From: Candidatus Cybelea tumulisoli
Lineage (GTDB): Bacteria > Vulcanimicrobiota > Vulcanimicrobiia > Vulcanimicrobiales > Vulcanimicrobiaceae
Direction of reading: 5' to 3'
Length of the DNA: 47,138 nt
NCBI GenBank assembly: GCA_003167155.1
Contig: PMTY01000175.1
Span: 1-47,138, forward strand
In this document: positions 18,379-26,945 of the stretch, piece after piece
Position numbering within the stretch: the first letter of the stretch is position 1
Layout of the letters: each line of letters starts with the position of its first letter
The notes under the pieces: model-generated
Databases searched by the model: none
Told to the model about the DNA's origin: nothing
Seen by the model: the letters and a program-made list of their open reading frames with translations, nothing else
Position numbers and translations under genes: made by a program

Positions 18379-18945
18379 TCACTTGGCTGCGGTCACTGCC
18401 TTCAGTTCGTTGAGCGAATCTCTGATGACTTCCCCGAGTTCTCGATGCTCGGACTCGTCGATCCAGCGTTCGAACGCGACTCTGAAGACGGCGATTCCAG
18501 CCTCGCCGGCCAGGATCGCAGTCGAGGCGGCGACGCCGCGTCGACGCAGCCCGTCCGCGAGTGCGCGAGCAAGTGAGGCGAGCTTGATGCGTTCGCGCTC
18601 TTGGAGCTCGGCGTTGGCCGTGATGATCGCTTGGCGTCGCCGGGCGTAATCCCGCCGCTGGCCAAGCAGCGCGGCAGCCGCTTCTAGCGCTTCGCCTACC
18701 GCGTCGATTGCCGACAAGGAAACGGGCGCGCTGTCCAGTGCGGCGGCGATTTGATCTTGCAATCCGACGGCGCCCGAGAACAGGACCTCGCGCTTGTCGG
18801 CAAAGTGGCGAAAGAACGTTCGCTCGGTAAGCCCTGCCCGCTCGGCGATCTCCGCCACCGTGACCGCTTGGAAGCCGCGCTGCCCATATAGTTCCAGCGC
18901 CGCCTCCGCGAGGCGAGTACGCGCGTCGGGCTGCCATCGACCCAT
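18379..18945 (-). CDS. TetR/AcrR-family transcriptional regulator
   Basis: 188 aa from ATG 18945; the frame extends to 19011 but would then run into the operator region. The N-terminal helix-turn-helix is typical ([20 protein letters not shown] followed by [12 protein letters not shown]), with a helical ligand-binding C-terminus. It is divergent from an SDR/epimerase gene, and the 85 bp between them hold three copies of a 9-bp half-site, so autoregulation and control of the SDR gene are very likely. The inducing ligand is unknown. Confidence 0.92.
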   Translation of the reverse strand: MGRWQPDARTRLAEAALELYGQRGFQAVTVAEIAERAGLTERTFFRHFADKREVLFSGAVGLQDQIAAALDSAPVSLSAIDAVGEALEAAAALLGQRRDYARRRQAIITANAELQERERIKLASLARALADGLRRRGVAASTAILAGEAGIAVFRVAFERWIDESEHRELGEVIRDSLNELKAVTAAK

Positions 18946-18975
18946 GGCACCAGTATACAACGTGATGACAGTGCT

Positions 18976-19014
18976 TGACATCAGTGCTATGCTGATGTCA
19001 GTAAATGACATCAG
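18976..19014. promoter_or_regulatory. TetR operator: three alternating half-sites forming two overlapping palindromes
   Basis: TGACATCAG (18976-18984), CTGATGTCA (18992-19000) and TGACATCAG (19006-19014). The first and second form a perfect inverted repeat with a 7-nt spacer; the second and third form another with a 5-nt spacer. A consensus -35 TTGACA (18975-18980) overlaps the first half-site, so repressor binding would block the promoter of the SDR gene. The -10 box for that direction is not clear. Confidence 0.75.
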
Positions 19015-19030
19015 TGAATGGAGGTTTCCT

Positions 19031-19939
19031 ATGCAGATCTTTGTGACCGGAGCGACTGGCTTCGTCGGCTCCGCCGTCGTGAGGGAACTGGTTACCGCGG
19101 GCCATCAGGTCCTCGGCCTGGCGCGGTCCGACGATTCCGCCACCTCGCTCGTTGCCGCCGGCGCCCAGGTCCACCGCGGCTCGCTTCACGATCTCGACAG
19201 CTTGCGGGCGGGTGCGAAGGCGTCAGACGGCGTCATCCACACCGCCTTCATCCACGATTTCGCCAACTTTCCAGCTGCGGCCGAGACGGACCAGCTCGCG
19301 ATCGAGGCCCTCGGCGAAGCGCTCGCGGGGTCCGAGCGTCTCTTGCTCGTCACCTCGGGGACGGCGCTGCTCGCACCGGGGAGAGTTGCGACGGAAGAAG
19401 ACGCGGCCGATGGAAGTTTGACCGCCGAGTGGCCTCGGAGATCCGAAGAGACGGCTTTTGCGATGGCGGCGCGCGGCGCGCGCGCTTCGATAGTGCGCCT
19501 TCCGCCCTCGGTGCACAGCGAAGGCGATCACGGATTCGTTCCGTTTCTCATCGGTATCGCGCGCGAAAAGCGTGTCTCCGCGTACGTGGGCGACGGTCTT
19601 AATCGTTGGCCCGCGGTGCACCGGCTCGATGCCGCGCGCCTCTTCAGGCTCGCGATCGAAAACGGTTCCGCGGGAGTGCGGTATCATGCCGTCGGCGACG
19701 AGGGCGTGCCGTTTCGAGAGATCGCCGGCGCGATCGGACGGCACTTGAACGTGCCGGTCGTCTCGAAATCCCCCGCGGAGGCCGCCGAACATTTCGGTTG
19801 GCTCGCCCGCTTCGCCGCAATCGACGTGCCGGCATCGAGTGCGCGGACGCAAGCGCTCCTCGGGTGGCACCCGACTCAACGCGGACTTCTCGACGACCTG
19901 GATTGCGGGAATTATTTCGAAATCGCAGTGGTCGCGTAG
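19031..19939 (+). CDS. SDR/NAD-dependent epimerase-dehydratase family protein
   Basis: 302 aa from ATG 19031, with GGAGG at 19020-19024. The Rossmann motif [11 protein letters not shown] opens the protein, followed by GLARSDDSA, the cofactor-selecting segment of extended (atypical) SDRs. The usual YxxxK catalytic pair is not obvious; R-S-E-E-T-A-F stands near the expected place. It may reduce or isomerise a small carbonyl compound in the cytoplasm. Expression is probably repressed by the divergent TetR protein through the operator at 18976-19014. Confidence 0.88.
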   Translation: MQIFVTGATGFVGSAVVRELVTAGHQVLGLARSDDSATSLVAAGAQVHRGSLHDLDSLRAGAKASDGVIHTAFIHDFANFPAAAETDQLAIEALGEALAGSERLLLVTSGTALLAPGRVATEEDAADGSLTAEWPRRSEETAFAMAARGARASIVRLPPSVHSEGDHGFVPFLIGIAREKRVSAYVGDGLNRWPAVHRLDAARLFRLAIENGSAGVRYHAVGDEGVPFREIAGAIGRHLNVPVVSKSPAEAAEHFGWLARFAAIDVPASSARTQALLGWHPTQRGLLDDLDCGNYFEIAVVA

Positions 19940-19992
19940 CCGCCAACGCTTTGTAGGATCGACATCGCGATAGGCTAAAGGTTGCGGGGGCT

Positions 19993-21018
19993 GTGAAGTC
20001 CGCATCGTGCGTGGCCGCGATCGCCCTCGCCCCCTGCGGAAGCGGCGCGGTGCAGCCCGTGCATGCGAACCTTCCTCTTGCGCCGAGCTTTCGTGCCGCC
20101 GGCCCGATGCCGGCGCGGCAGGCGCGCTCGCGCGTGCAAAGCTCCTGGATGTCTCCCGACGCAAAGAGTATCAAGAGCTTGCTGTACGTCTCTGGCGCGG
20201 GTACGGGTACCGTTTACGTCTACGATTTCAAGACTCACCAGCTCGTCGGCGAACTATCGGGCTTCGATCAGCCCGACGGTGAGTGCGTCGACGGTATCGG
20301 CGACATTTGGATTACAGACTATATGGGAGGAACGGTCAGCGAGTACGCTCACGGCGGATCCACTGCGCTCAAGACGTTGCGCGCGGGCACCTTTCAGACG
20401 GCTTGCTCGATCGATCCGACGACCGGGAACTTGGCCGTAGGCTCCTTTTCTCCCGGAGAAATTTATGTGTGGAAAAAGGCGCGCGGGACGCCGAAGCTCT
20501 TCTCGTCGACCGCGTGTCCGAGTCTCTGGGGACCGGGTTACGACGATAAGGGAAACCTCTTCGTTGAAGCCGCAACTTCCGGAAGCGCGGTATTCATCTG
20601 CTGGTTGCCGCATCGTGGAAATTCGTTGACGGTCATTCCGTTCAATCAGACGATCGGCTATGGCGCCGACGTCATGTGGGACGGCAAGTACATCACGTTT
20701 GCCGATCAGTCGTTTGGCGGTTCCGAGCTTCAGGCCGGCGTCTATCAAGCCGAGTTGAATTCGTCCGGAAGCCTGGTACTCGCAGGAAAAACGGCGCTGC
20801 CCGATCCCTGCGGGCATAGCGACGTGCTTCAGCCTTTCATCGCCGGGCGCAAGAATACGCCGGACAACAAGAAGCAAGGCTACGCCGCAACCGGCAGCAA
20901 CAACTCGTGCCTTACCAACGTCGACATATGGCCGTATCCCGCCGGGGGAGACCCAAGCTACGTCATCAAGGCGCCCGAAAAGGTGACGTTCGGCACCGCA
21001 GTAAGCATCAAAGAGTAA
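19993..21018 (+). CDS. SWM-PD propeller lipoprotein-like protein, paralog B
   Basis: 341 aa from a GTG at 19993; a stop at 19954 limits the frame upstream. The N-terminus (SCVAAIALAPCGSG) matches the lipoprotein signal of paralog A (SCVAAALLAGCGAS), but the n-region is very short and the residue before Cys is Pro, which is atypical for a lipobox. The mature part has SSWMSPDAKS, LLYVSGAGTGTVYVYDF, EYAHGG, VMWDGKYITFADQ and YPAGGDP. It is probably a secreted NHL/SMP-30-like propeller of unknown function. No good ribosome site is visible; a damaged or unusual N-terminus is possible. Confidence 0.75.
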   Translation: MKSASCVAAIALAPCGSGAVQPVHANLPLAPSFRAAGPMPARQARSRVQSSWMSPDAKSIKSLLYVSGAGTGTVYVYDFKTHQLVGELSGFDQPDGECVDGIGDIWITDYMGGTVSEYAHGGSTALKTLRAGTFQTACSIDPTTGNLAVGSFSPGEIYVWKKARGTPKLFSSTACPSLWGPGYDDKGNLFVEAATSGSAVFICWLPHRGNSLTVIPFNQTIGYGADVMWDGKYITFADQSFGGSELQAGVYQAELNSSGSLVLAGKTALPDPCGHSDVLQPFIAGRKNTPDNKKQGYAATGSNNSCLTNVDIWPYPAGGDPSYVIKAPEKVTFGTAVSIKE

Positions 21019-21050
21019 CCCGTGCGTTGCCGAGGAGTCCTTTTGCGATC

Positions 21051-22667
21051 GTGAAACAGTTTTGGGCATCTATGGCACGTCGCATGGTTACAGTCCTCAC
21101 GATAGCAGCGCTTGGCGCATGTTCCGGCGCCGCGCTGCTCTCCCATACCCCCGCATTTGTCCCTACTACGGGGTTCGAAGGCGTGCTAATGTGGCACAAC
21201 GATCTCGCGCGGACTGGCCAGAACCGGGACGAGACCGCGCTCACGCCGGCGAATGTGGGCGCGGCGTCGTTCGGAAAACGCTTCGCGCGGCCGGTCGACG
21301 GAATGATCTATGCACAGCCGCTGTACGTCCCGCGAGTGAACGTCGCGCGAATCGGGATGGTCGACGTCGTGGTCGTCGCGACGGAGCACGACAGCGTGTA
21401 CGCGTTCGACGCGAGCGGCAAACGTGCGCGACCCTTGTGGCACGCGAGCTTCATCGATCCAAAACGAGGCATCACCACGGTGCCCTGCACAAATAAGCGA
21501 CAGCCCGAGTGCGACCCGACGATTCTTGCTCCCGAGCATGGCATCACCGGCACGCCCGTGGTGGATCCGTCGATGAAGACGGTCTTCGTCTACGCCAAGA
21601 CGCTGGATCGCGGGAAGTACTTCTGGCACCTGCACGCACTCGACATCAGAAGCGGTGCGGAACGTCCGGAAAGCCCAGTCGCGGTTGAAGCGTCGGCGCA
21701 CGGCTATCCCGGGGTGCGATTTGACCCGGAGAGCGGGTTTGGGCGATCCGGCCTCGCACTGTCGCGCGGCACGCTGTACGTCGCTTTTGCATCGAACGAT
21801 GACGCGCGCGGCTGGCTCATCGGGTACGACGCCTCCACGCTCGCGCAGACCTTCGCGCTATGCATCGCGCCGAAGGGCAACCTCGGCGGCATCTGGATGT
21901 CCGGCGCAGCGCCCGCGGCCGATGACGCCGGAAACCTGTACGCTACCACCGGGAACGGTTCGTTCGATGCCGACCGCGGCGGCCCAAACTATGGAATGTC
22001 GTTGCTGCGAGTGACGCCTTCGCTCGCCGTTACCGATTATTTCGCGCCGTTCGACGAACGCGTTGAGTCGAGGCACGATCTCGACTTTGCCTCGACCGGC
22101 GTCATGCTGCTCCCGGAAACGCAGGGGCCGCATCCGCATGAGGCGGTGAGCGCCGATAAGCACGGTTGGATCTTCGTCGTCGATCGCGACCATCTCGGTG
22201 GCTTTCATCGAGATCGTAATGATATCGTGCAGCAACTGGACGGCAATCTCGGCGGCGGCCAGATGTATAGCAACCCAGCCTATTTCGACGGCGCCGTCTA
22301 CTACGCGCCGCCCGGCGCGCATCTGCGCCGCTACGTGCTCCGCAAAGGCCGCTTGTCGCAACAGCCGGTCTCACAGAGCGGCGATACGTTCAACTATCCC
22401 GGTGCGACGCCGGCGATCTCGTCCAACGGCGATGCCGACGCCATCGTGTGGACGATCGCTGTTAGCGGGCGCGTGCGGGGCGGCCCGCCGGCAGAGTTGC
22501 GCGCGTACGACGCGCGCGACGTTTCGATCGAACTGTACGACAGCGGGCGTGCCGGCAGGCGCGATCAGCCTGCTCCCGGCACCAAGTTCTCGGTCCCGAT
22601 CGTTGCCAACGGCATGGTCTACTTCGGCACTCAGACGGCACTGGAGGCGTACGGCCTCCCCCGATAG
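21051..22667 (+). CDS. PQQ-binding-like beta-propeller repeat lipoprotein
   Basis: About 538 aa from GTG 21051 (GAGGAG at 21032-21037); ATG 21072 is the alternative. Lipobox ALGAC. The mature N-terminus, WHNDLARTGQNRDETALTP followed by ANVG, is typical of PQQ-repeat/quinoprotein-like proteins. Further blades: DSVYAFDA, GITGTPVVDP, HALDI, NLYATTGNG, GWIFVVDRDHL and MVYFGTQTALEAY. It lacks a recognisable alcohol-dehydrogenase active site or heme motif, so it may be a structural or binding propeller rather than an enzyme. It starts 32 bp after paralog B and is probably co-transcribed with it. Confidence 0.85.
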   Translation: MKQFWASMARRMVTVLTIAALGACSGAALLSHTPAFVPTTGFEGVLMWHNDLARTGQNRDETALTPANVGAASFGKRFARPVDGMIYAQPLYVPRVNVARIGMVDVVVVATEHDSVYAFDASGKRARPLWHASFIDPKRGITTVPCTNKRQPECDPTILAPEHGITGTPVVDPSMKTVFVYAKTLDRGKYFWHLHALDIRSGAERPESPVAVEASAHGYPGVRFDPESGFGRSGLALSRGTLYVAFASNDDARGWLIGYDASTLAQTFALCIAPKGNLGGIWMSGAAPAADDAGNLYATTGNGSFDADRGGPNYGMSLLRVTPSLAVTDYFAPFDERVESRHDLDFASTGVMLLPETQGPHPHEAVSADKHGWIFVVDRDHLGGFHRDRNDIVQQLDGNLGGGQMYSNPAYFDGAVYYAPPGAHLRRYVLRKGRLSQQPVSQSGDTFNYPGATPAISSNGDADAIVWTIAVSGRVRGGPPAELRAYDARDVSIELYDSGRAGRRDQPAPGTKFSVPIVANGMVYFGTQTALEAYGLPR

Positions 22668-22721
22668 CCACGTTCCATCACGATCGGCGCACTCGCCATC
22701 GGGGCATTTCGGATCGGCCAC

Positions 22722-23717
22722 TCACTTTTTCGACTGGCTGACGACTGCAGACCACGGGTAGTTCTGTGTCAACGTCAGGGTTGCCGAACCCCCGGCCGGG
22801 TAACTGAAGAAGCCGATGTCGCCGCCACTGGTTGCGATGGCGGTCTTACCCTGGCGAGCTTTACCCTTGGCGTTGGCTGCGACCCAATAGGTTGGCATTC
22901 GCGTAAATCCGCTCAGCATCGTTGTGCCGGCAAGAGTTGCGCTCGAGCCGCTGATGTTGAACTGAAAGATCAAGCCGTTTTCCGAGCTCGCACTTCCGAG
23001 CGTTACGTATTTTCCGTCCCATTGAACGCCGCCGGGCGGCGTGCCGGCGCCGTCGGGTACGGAGATCGCCGTGAACTTGCTGCTGCCCGAGGGAAGTTCG
23101 GCGAACGAGAAGTGAAAGCCGGACTGGATGAGTTCACCGTCGATGAAAAGGTTGCCCTTATTATCGTAACTGCACCAATACGGGAGTTCGAGGTCCGGCA
23201 AGTCCTGAAGCACTTGGCCGTTACCCTTCGCCTTGGTGAAGATCGAAATGTTGCCGTAACCTCCGCTCGGGCTCATCTCATTTGCGACGGCGAGGTTTCC
23301 CGTGCTCGGGTCGATGGAGCACCCGATCGGCTGGCCGGCATCGTAAAGGCTTTGGATCGGGCTGGTTCCGCCGTGAGCGTATTCGAGCACCTCCTGTCCG
23401 TTGTACTCGGTGACAAAAATGTCGCCTTTTTTGTCTACGCAGAGGCCCGTCGGTGAGCCGTACGCGGTATCGAGCGTGCCGGCCAGGATGCCCGACGGAT
23501 AATCATAGACGTAGACGTTGTAGTTGCCTTCGTCGGTAACGTAGAGCAGGTCGCTCTTCTTTGCATCGGGCTTCATCCAAGAGCCGGTGTGACCGGACAA
23601 AACGCTCTGCTGCGCGGCGATCGGAGCAGACGTTTGCGCCGTCGGACCACCGCATGCAGCGAGCGTTACGAGGGCGGCGCAAACCCAAAATGCGCCGGTT
23701 GAAATTGAAAGCTTCAT
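22722..23717 (-). CDS. SWM-PD propeller lipoprotein, paralog C
   Basis: 331 aa from ATG 23717; GGAG about 8 nt upstream favours this start over the TTG at 23723. Clean lipoprotein signal with lipobox LAAC. The mature part shows GSWMKPDAKK, LLYVTDEGNYNVYVYDY, LCVDKKGDIFVTEYNG, LEYAHGG, VQWDGKYVTL and FFSYPAGG, the same order of motifs as the proteins at 9391 and 19993. Of the three copies this one has the most canonical N-terminus. It probably folds as a six- or seven-bladed propeller outside the cytoplasm. Function unknown. Confidence 0.88.
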   Translation of the reverse strand: MKLSISTGAFWVCAALVTLAACGGPTAQTSAPIAAQQSVLSGHTGSWMKPDAKKSDLLYVTDEGNYNVYVYDYPSGILAGTLDTAYGSPTGLCVDKKGDIFVTEYNGQEVLEYAHGGTSPIQSLYDAGQPIGCSIDPSTGNLAVANEMSPSGGYGNISIFTKAKGNGQVLQDLPDLELPYWCSYDNKGNLFIDGELIQSGFHFSFAELPSGSSKFTAISVPDGAGTPPGGVQWDGKYVTLGSASSENGLIFQFNISGSSATLAGTTMLSGFTRMPTYWVAANAKGKARQGKTAIATSGGDIGFFSYPAGGSATLTLTQNYPWSAVVSQSKK

Positions 23718-23958
23718 GTGCAAATCTCCGTTAGACGTATTCGGGACGTGGGGGCGGATTGACGAGCGAAGCTGCGGCGGAATTCCGCGCGGGCGCCCGA
23801 TTCCCTACGACGCCTAAGCGGCTCGATGGACTGGCGAGCCTCGCCTACTCACTGTTCTCATTAGAACTTCCGAAGAATCGGTTACCTAGCGCCCCTGGCC
23901 GGGGAAGACTATGCGGCCGCAGGCCGTCTTTACGACGCCTTGCAGGCGTGGAGGGTCC
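23718..23958. other. Divergent intergenic region upstream of paralog C and the YXWGXW protein
   Basis: 241 bp between divergent starts. It contains the ribosome site for paralog C and GGAGG (23950-23954) for the plus-strand gene. I could not identify convincing -35/-10 boxes, repeats or a small gene. Confidence 0.4.
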
Positions 23959-25068
23959 ATGAAAGCTCACGAAGCAATTCCCGCGATACTCTTGACGCTG
24001 ATCGTCGCAGCCGTGCCTTTGGCGGCGCAAGCTCAGTTTGACCCATGCGTCAGCGCGGCGGTAAGCGTCCCGCCCCCTGCCCTTCCCGAATACCAGCAGC
24101 AACCGCCGGCGCTGGGACCCAGCGATATGTGGAATCCCGGCTACTGGGCGTGGAATTCGTATGGATACTACTGGGTGCCGGGCGTATGGGTCGCGGCGCC
24201 CGCCGTCGGCCTGTATTGGACGCCAGGCTACTGGGGCTACTCGCTCTCGGGTTATGTCTGGAATCAGGGTTATTGGGGACCGGACGTTGGTTTCTACGGC
24301 GGAGTCAACTACGGTTTCGGCTATTTCGGTATCGGCTACGTGGGCGGGGTTTGGGCCGGTGGGGCATTCAATTATAATACCGCCGTTTCGAACGTGAATC
24401 GAACCGTCATCCATAACGTGTACTCTAACCGGACCGTTATCAACAATCATTTCGTCACGCACGGTCGCGTAAGCTATAATGGCGGTCACGGCGGAATATC
24501 CGCAAGGCCGAGCCATGGGCAGATCGTTGCGGCTCGCGAAAGGCGTTTTGGTGCGACGCAGGTGCAAACGAGGCACGCCGCCGTAGCCGGCACGAACCGC
24601 AACAACCTCGTGGCGTTTAATCGTGGCAAACCGCCCGTCACCGCCGTGCAGAAGGCGAGCGGTACGATACACGGCCAGCCGGGCTTCAAAGCGCTCACGG
24701 CGCACGACCGAAATGTGGCGCGAGGCCAAGCGATGAGCCGCGTGCGCGTGGCAAATGCGCCGATAACTCATGCGCAAGCCGCCAGTCGCGGCACGATAAG
24801 CTCGGCGACGTCGCGCGAACAATCCGCACATCACGGTACCACGAGCGCGCCGGCATACCACGGGTCGCAAGGTGGCTTCCATGGATCGCAAGGCGGCTTT
24901 CATGGATCGCAAGGCGGCTTTCATGGATCGCAAGGTGGCTCTCATGGATCGCAAGTTGGTTTCCACGGGCCGCAAGGTGGCTTCCACGGCGATAGTTCCG
25001 GCCATGGGGATTCCGGATCGGGGCACGGAGGGCGTCCGCCGCACTACAACCCGTTGCATACTGCGTAA
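23959..25068 (+). CDS. YXWGXW-repeat secreted protein with C-terminal Gly/His-rich tandem repeats
   Basis: 369 aa from ATG 23959, preceded by GGAGG. Cleavable signal peptide ending near PLAAQAQ. Residues about 50-110 contain aromatic repeats of the YXWGXW type (PGYWAWNSYGYYWVPGVW, YWTPGYWGYS, GYVWNQGYWGP). The middle is basic and low complexity. The C-terminus has six in-frame 7-residue repeats (HGSQGGF-type) and a Gly/His tail, a possible metal-binding or wall/EPS-associated segment (inference). YXWGXW proteins are envelope proteins of unknown function. Confidence 0.85.
   Translation: MKAHEAIPAILLTLIVAAVPLAAQAQFDPCVSAAVSVPPPALPEYQQQPPALGPSDMWNPGYWAWNSYGYYWVPGVWVAAPAVGLYWTPGYWGYSLSGYVWNQGYWGPDVGFYGGVNYGFGYFGIGYVGGVWAGGAFNYNTAVSNVNRTVIHNVYSNRTVINNHFVTHGRVSYNGGHGGISARPSHGQIVAARERRFGATQVQTRHAAVAGTNRNNLVAFNRGKPPVTAVQKASGTIHGQPGFKALTAHDRNVARGQAMSRVRVANAPITHAQAASRGTISSATSREQSAHHGTTSAPAYHGSQGGFHGSQGGFHGSQGGFHGSQGGSHGSQVGFHGPQGGFHGDSSGHGDSGSGHGGRPPHYNPLHTA
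24859..24984 (+). repeat. Six tandem 21-bp coding repeats (HGSQGGF)
   Basis: Six head-to-tail units of 21 bp, starting CA(C/T)GG and encoding H-G-S-Q-G-G-F with small changes (unit 4 ends GGS, unit 5 has QVGF, unit 6 has HGPQ). Units 2 and 3 are nearly identical at DNA level, which implies recent slippage expansion; copy number may vary between strains. Confidence 0.9.
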
Positions 25069-25139
25069 ATCCGCGCGTTTCAGACTTCCTTCATCCGGAA
25101 GCCTTAGAGTTTGGGGAACCAAGCTTTTTCGAGGATTTT

Positions 25140-25781
25140 ATGATCAGAAAACACATGGCCGCCGCGCTCGCGCTCGCCGCGCTCGTGGTCGTCGCCTGTA
25201 GCGGTCACGTCGGGAGCAGCAACGTTATGCCGGGCACCACCGTGAGGCTGCCGGGAATCGGTAAAGACCTCGTGATGTACGCCACGATGCCGAAAGACGC
25301 TATCGGCGAGGAACTAGGGAGCGAGGGGCTGGGAACGGTCGACTCGGCCGAATGGAAGACAGATTTGAGCGGATTTACCCAGGAGCAACGTTCGCAGTCG
25401 CTCGCCTTTCCGCCGGGCACGAAGATCACCATCCACAATCTTTCGAAGAGCGTGACGCACACGCTAGACGTGGTGAAAGTGATCACCAAGCCGCCGGCGG
25501 TCTTTCCCAAGGGCGTAACGCTTTCGAAATCGCCGAAGGGCGACGGCAAGCTCGAGGCCGGCTATGCCAGCGGCGAGATCAAGCCGGGCCATTCGGTGAC
25601 CGTCACGCTGGTGAAAGAAGGCATGTACCTGATCGGCTGCGCCTTCCACTACGGCCAAGGGATGCACGACGTACTGGTGGTCAGCAAGACCGCCAAGCCC
25701 GGGCCGCAAGCGACGGCTCCCAGGGCGACGGCGACGCCGACGTGGGGATCGGGCAGCGGAGGCGGATGGGGCGGCCCGTAA
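25140..25781 (+). CDS. Cupredoxin-like lipoprotein, copy 1
   Basis: 213 aa from ATG 25140 (GAGGA at 25131). Lipobox VVVAC. The mature domain has the type-1 copper ligand pattern: His in SVTHTLDVVKV and then Cys, His and Met in IGCAFHYGQGM. This matches plastocyanin/amicyanin-type folds, so it likely carries electrons or binds copper outside the cytoplasm. The C-terminus is a Pro/Thr/Gly linker. The protein at 34554 is a close paralog with the same ligands and the same IGEEL and GDGKLEAGYASG segments. Confidence 0.88.
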   Translation: MIRKHMAAALALAALVVVACSGHVGSSNVMPGTTVRLPGIGKDLVMYATMPKDAIGEELGSEGLGTVDSAEWKTDLSGFTQEQRSQSLAFPPGTKITIHNLSKSVTHTLDVVKVITKPPAVFPKGVTLSKSPKGDGKLEAGYASGEIKPGHSVTVTLVKEGMYLIGCAFHYGQGMHDVLVVSKTAKPGPQATAPRATATPTWGSGSGGGWGGP

Positions 25782-25792
25782 AGGCCGCGGTG

Positions 25793-26929
25793 CTATCCGC
25801 CGGACAAGGTACGTTCGGCTACCGCCAGCCAGGTGCTCAGCAGCTCTTCAAGTCGCTGCATCGCGACTGCGTACCAGTCGCGGCCTACGCCTAAAGCGAT
25901 GCGAAAATGATCCTGCACGCCGAAGCAGTCGCCCGGCGCAAACAACAGCCCTTGCGTGGCAGCATAATCGCAGAAACTCCGCGAATCGGCGCCCGATATA
26001 AGCCATGGAAATGCGGTCATTCCGCCGCGCGGACGAATCCAGTCTACAACGCCGGTGTGTTCTTTAAGCACCCGCTCCAGAAGCTTAAGGTGCGTTTGGG
26101 CCACTTCGCGCGTACGGTCGAGAATGGCCCGGCGATGACGAACGGCGATCTCCCCGAGAAACTCAGTGATCGGCGAATTCGAGACCGTGCAGTATTCGCG
26201 TGCCGTCAAATAGCGCTCGCGTCGCCGTTCGTCCGATTCGACGATCCAGCCGACGCGCAAACCGCTTAGTGAAAATGCCTTCGACAAATCTCCGACAATC
26301 GTAGCGTTTGCAAGGCGCGAGGCCGAAGCCATAGCCGTGCCGTGATAGATTGGATGGTATACCTCGTCGCAGACAAACTGCACTCCGCGTTCTGCCGCGA
26401 AGTCGTGGAGCGCTTCCATCGCCCTATCATCGAGAACGCTGCCCGTAGGATTATGCGGCGAATTCACGAGGATAAGCTTCGTCTGCGGATCGGTGAGCCG
26501 CCGTATTTCATCGAGATCGATCTCATAGGAGTCTTCACGGCGTAATCGGTACGTGCGCACTTCCAGGCCGAGCGCCTCGGGCACGGCGATGTACGGAGGA
26601 AAGCATGGCGTAGGCACAATGACATTGGCGCCCGGCTCCACGGCGGCGGAAAAGATGTGGCTCAAGGCTTCGCCGGCGCCCGTCATGATAAGAACGTGTT
26701 CCATCGGAACGTCCTGCATTTGCGCAATGGCCTGGCGCAGCGGCGTCGCTCCAGCTGCTCGCGAATAGAGGACATCGGATTCGAGCATGCGCTCGAGGCT
26801 CGAGCGCCCGTCCAGTTCGAGCAGATCCCTTAGCGTCCAGACCGGACCGGTACTTCCACCCAGGGGAAACTCTGGCATCGGCTCGGCATGTGCTTCCAGC
26901 CAGTCCTCGAGCAAGAACGATTTCAGCAT
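25793..26929 (-). CDS. PLP-dependent aminotransferase, class I/II
   Basis: 378 aa, normal family length. Fold-type I hallmarks: NSPHNPTGSVL, FVCDEVYHPIYH and the PLP-lysine region GDLSKAFSLSGLRVGW (Lys near residue 215), plus a C-terminal Arg in HFRIALGVG that binds the substrate carboxylate. It transfers an amino group between an amino acid and a 2-oxo acid; the substrate cannot be assigned. It starts 16 bp after the stop of the upstream NAD-dependent epimerase gene on the same strand, so the two are probably co-transcribed. Confidence 0.92.
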   Translation of the reverse strand: MLKSFLLEDWLEAHAEPMPEFPLGGSTGPVWTLRDLLELDGRSSLERMLESDVLYSRAAGATPLRQAIAQMQDVPMEHVLIMTGAGEALSHIFSAAVEPGANVIVPTPCFPPYIAVPEALGLEVRTYRLRREDSYEIDLDEIRRLTDPQTKLILVNSPHNPTGSVLDDRAMEALHDFAAERGVQFVCDEVYHPIYHGTAMASASRLANATIVGDLSKAFSLSGLRVGWIVESDERRRERYLTAREYCTVSNSPITEFLGEIAVRHRRAILDRTREVAQTHLKLLERVLKEHTGVVDWIRPRGGMTAFPWLISGADSRSFCDYAATQGLLFAPGDCFGVQDHFRIALGVGRDWYAVAMQRLEELLSTWLAVAERTLSGG

Positions 26930-26945
26930 CGGCGCGGATACCTTG

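Noticed and set aside
24859-24984. 21-bp repeats as a CRISPR array
   Set aside because: The units are contiguous without spacers and encode an in-frame peptide repeat.
25081-25103. CTTCC-N7-GGAAG as a terminator after the YXWGXW gene
   Set aside because: Five-bp stem with no following T-run.
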